Both the position numbers and the translations under genes were made by a program. Below, one piece after another: positions 55,631-59,692 of a DNA stretch of 59,692 bases; position 1 is the first letter of the stretch, and each line of letters starts with the position of its first letter. Source of the DNA: JBBQVK01 sp038211735 (GTDB lineage: Bacteria; Patescibacteriota; Gracilibacteria; Absconditabacterales; Absconditicoccaceae); assembly GCA_038211735.1 (NCBI GenBank), contig JBBQVK010000003.1:1-59692 (forward strand). Direction: 5' to 3'. Under the pieces are notes generated by a model that was given only the letters and a program-made list of their open reading frames with translations, ran no database searches and was not told the DNA's origin.

Positions 55631-55897
55631 ATGGCAATTACATCTTCGGCGAAAAAAGCAGTAAAAAGAAGTAAGTTTCTCCAAGAAAGGAACTTAGTTT
55701 TTAAAACTGCAATGAAAAAAGCAATTAAGACTATCAGAAAAGCTATCACTGATGGTAAGAAAGATGCTGAGATTATGCCGTTATTGACTGCTGCATATAG
55801 TGCAATCGATAAAGCGCAAAGAAGAAACATTATTCACAAAAATAATGCTGCAAGGAAAAAGAGTAGGTTAGCGATCGCTGTCAAAAAAACAAAATAG
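55631..55897 (+). CDS. rpsT: 30S ribosomal protein S20
   Basis: An 88-residue, Lys/Arg/Ala-rich helical protein starting MAITSSAKKAVKRSKF, with NLVFKTAMKKAIKTIRKAI and the conserved C-terminal half (LTAAYSAIDKAQRRNIIHKN, then NAARKKSRL). S20 binds the 5' domain of 16S rRNA early in assembly. It has no UGA and ends in TAG; it lies between tRNA-Asn and tRNA-Thr on the same strand and may share their transcript. Confidence 0.97.
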   Translation: MAITSSAKKAVKRSKFLQERNLVFKTAMKKAIKTIRKAITDGKKDAEIMPLLTAAYSAIDKAQRRNIIHKNNAARKKSRLAIAVKKTK

Positions 55898-55903
55898 TAG
55901 GAT

Positions 55904-55976
55904 GCCAGCGTAGCTCAATTGGTAGAGCAACCGCCTTGTAAGCGGTAGGTTGCAGGTTCGAGTCCAGCCGCTGGCT
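55904..55976 (+). tRNA. tRNA-Thr(UGU)
   Basis: Anticodon loop CTTGTAA; acceptor GCCAGCG/CGCTGGC; discriminator T. Starts 6 nt after rpsT. Confidence 0.95.
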
Positions 55977-56024
55977 AATTGCTTACACTAGAAAGTAAAA
56001 AATTAATGAGGCAGAAAATGTTAT

Positions 56025-56101
56025 GGAGTGGTAGTTCAGTTGGCTAGAACGCTTGCCTGTCACGCAGGAGGTCGCGGGTTCGAGTCCCGTCCATTCCGCC
56101 A
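56025..56101 (+). tRNA. tRNA-Asp(GUC)
   Basis: Anticodon loop CTGTCAC; acceptor GGAGTGG/CCATTCC; discriminator G73 as usual for Asp; CCA encoded at 56099-56101. Confidence 0.95.
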
Positions 56102-56105
56102 TTTT

Positions 56106-56180
56106 GGCCTCATCGTCTAGTGGTCAGGACGTCGGGTTTTCATCCCGAAAACCGGGGTTCAATTCCCCGTGGGGCCACCA
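56106..56180 (+). tRNA. tRNA-Glu(UUC)
   Basis: Anticodon loop TTTTCAT; acceptor GGCCTCA/TGGGGCC; CCA encoded at 56178-56180. Substrate of the gltX product in this window. Confidence 0.95.
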
Positions 56181-56258
56181 CATTAAAATTGAAAGTGTAA
56201 AGTTGAAGATGGAAAATGAAGATTTTATTCTCCGCCATCAACTCTTAACTTATTGTAT

Positions 56259-56335
56259 GGGCGATTAGCTCAGTTGGCGAGAGCATCTGGTTTACACCCA
56301 GAGGGTCGTAGGTTCGAGTCCTACATCGCCCACCA
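56259..56335 (+). tRNA. tRNA-Val(UAC)
   Basis: Anticodon loop TTTACAC; acceptor GGGCGAT/ATCGCCC; CCA encoded at 56333-56335. Confidence 0.95.
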
Positions 56336-56403
56336 TTCAAAATCCTTTCATGAAAAATAAAAAATTAAATAAAAAACCTTATTTGGACAACCATGCGTAT
56401 GTC

Positions 56404-56477
56404 GGGTCTATAGCTCAGGTGGTTAGAGCAGCCGGCTCATAACCGGCGGGTCGTTGGTTCAAGTCCAACTAGGCCCA
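56404..56477 (+). tRNA. tRNA with CAU anticodon, probably tRNA-Ile2 (lysidine type)
   Basis: Anticodon loop CTCATAA. The body (D-arm AGCTCAGGTGGTTAGAGC, T-arm GGTTCAAGTCCA) is more like bacterial tRNA-Ile than elongator tRNA-Met, so CAU is probably modified by TilS to read AUA. Elongator Met remains possible. Confidence 0.75.
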
Positions 56478-56557
56478 AATTAAAATTTAAAAGTGGAAGA
56501 TTGAAAATTAATAGTAAAAATTTTCAACTTTCAATTCCCAACCTTCAACCTATTTAT

Positions 56558-56582
56558 GCGGGTGTAACTCAATTGGCTAGAC
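56558..56582 (+). repeat. Duplicated 5' half of tRNA-Gly (pseudo-tRNA)
   Basis: The acceptor 5' strand and D-arm of the tRNA-Gly that begins at 56634 are repeated here 76 nt upstream, together with a few bases in front; the match ends after GGCTAGA. The anticodon arm and 3' half are missing. Confidence 0.85.
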
Positions 56583-56633
56583 TCAAAAGTCATAATCCAA
56601 CTGATGTAGATTCACATATTAAATTGCCTTTAT

Positions 56634-56707
56634 GCGGGTGTAACTCAATTGGCTAGAGTCACAGCCTTCCAAGCTGTTGGTTGCGCGTTCGAGTCGCGTC
56701 ACCCGCT
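56634..56707 (+). tRNA. tRNA-Gly(UCC)
   Basis: Anticodon loop CTTCCAA; acceptor GCGGGTG/CACCCGC; discriminator T. It reads GGA/GGG, not UGA. The UGA-reading tRNA-Gly(UCA) expected in this organism is not in the window. Confidence 0.95.
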
Positions 56708-57029
56708 AATTAATAAATAATCCAAATTTATTATCCCTCCGAGTGGAGGAGGTAAGCAGTACAGGGGCCGAAAATCGCACTTGTCTGTCCGTAATTCGCG
56801 GGTTCACTCGAAAATTGTAAAATTCCTGTGGTGGGAATGCGATCGTTGCAAGTGTTGATGATCGCGAAACTCTGATACCTATCAGAGAAATTGATGAGAA
56901 GATATTCTCAGCAACTTATCTTTTTGTAACGATGATTTTCAGTTGCATTCGACTATGACTTTTGTATAGTCGACTCCACTGCAAAAAAGTAGGACCTTAC
57001 CAGATCAATGTATCAATTTTTTGGAAGAC
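56708..57029 (+). other. 23S rRNA leader with hairpins
   Basis: About 320 nt without a gene. It holds several perfect hairpins, e.g. CTCTGATA/TATCAGAG near 56870 and CGACTAT/ATAGTCG at 56950-56972, as expected for an rRNA leader with processing stems. No 16S or 5S sequence is present. The promoter is not clear. Confidence 0.5.

Positions 57030-59692
<2,663 letters not shown>

Noticed and set aside
56735..56815. Possible structured RNA (SRP, RNase P or tmRNA) upstream of 23S
   Set aside because: None of the conserved core motifs of these RNAs could be matched.

Overview
The window comes from a bacterium that reads UGA as glycine (genetic code 25). This code is known from the candidate phyla Gracilibacteria (BD1-5/GN02) and Absconditabacteria (SR1) of the CPR/Patescibacteria; the sequence does not decide between them. 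The proof is direct. In-frame UGA sits where glycine is invariant in RecA (first residue of the GPESSGKT Walker A), ThyA (DRT-G-T and PVY-G-HQ), GltX (E-G-FLPEA and LL-G-RNP), an m5C methyltransferase (AAP-G-GK) and an M23/RlpA hydrolase (VP-G-RIIDL). Only TAA and TAG end native genes, so most genes look shattered under the standard code. Coordinates here are given with UGA read through as Gly.

Layout. 1-6 kb: the end of a repeat-containing surface-type protein and a 1385-residue coiled-coil/membrane protein. 6.1-10.3 kb: three membrane or hypothetical genes with no UGA-Gly codons at all. 10.4-17.3 kb: a coiled-coil protein, an M23 peptidase fused to an RlpA-like domain, and an 1147-residue membrane protein. 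17.3-18.8 kb: a divergent pair of UGA-free exported proteins of Bacteroidota style (beta-barrel-like protein and lipoprotein). 19-26.2 kb: peptidoglycan-binding protein, prmC, unknown genes, a UGA-poor secreted protein with an apparent frameshift, a RhuM-Fic protein and gltX. 26.3-34.4 kb: a probable operon of transglutaminase-vWA protein, MoxR-like AAA+ ATPase, two VirB2/TrbC-like small membrane proteins and a TraC/VirB4-N-like protein. 34.8-40.7 kb: recA, thyA, an unknown gene, folA, an acidic-repeat protein and queA. 40.7-50.4 kb: an island of small, mostly coiled-coil orphan genes, one with a perfectly phased A-AAA-AAC slippery site before its TAG and one interrupted by an in-frame TAG. 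50.5-54.7 kb: clpP, a possible GHMP-like protein and an RsmB/NOL1-type methyltransferase. 54.8-59.7 kb: eleven tRNA genes with rpsT among them, a duplicated 5' tRNA-Gly half, and the first 2.66 kb of 23S rRNA with no 16S gene upstream in the window.

Promoters are very regular: TTGACA-like, 16-17 nt, TATAAT-like, with the start codon usually 30-41 nt after the -10 box and no Shine-Dalgarno sequence. This spacing was used to choose several starts. Many operons end in clear hairpin plus T-run terminators.

Taken together, the host looks like a small-genome, surface-attached or predatory bacterium. It has housekeeping genes (recA, clpP, gltX, queA, prmC, rpsT, thymidylate synthesis), cell-wall cutting and binding proteins, and pilus or secretion-like parts. 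Best candidates for something new: the transglutaminase-vWA/AAA+/pilin/TraC cluster, the -1 frameshift gene at 42966-44485, and the UGA-free islands of exported proteins.
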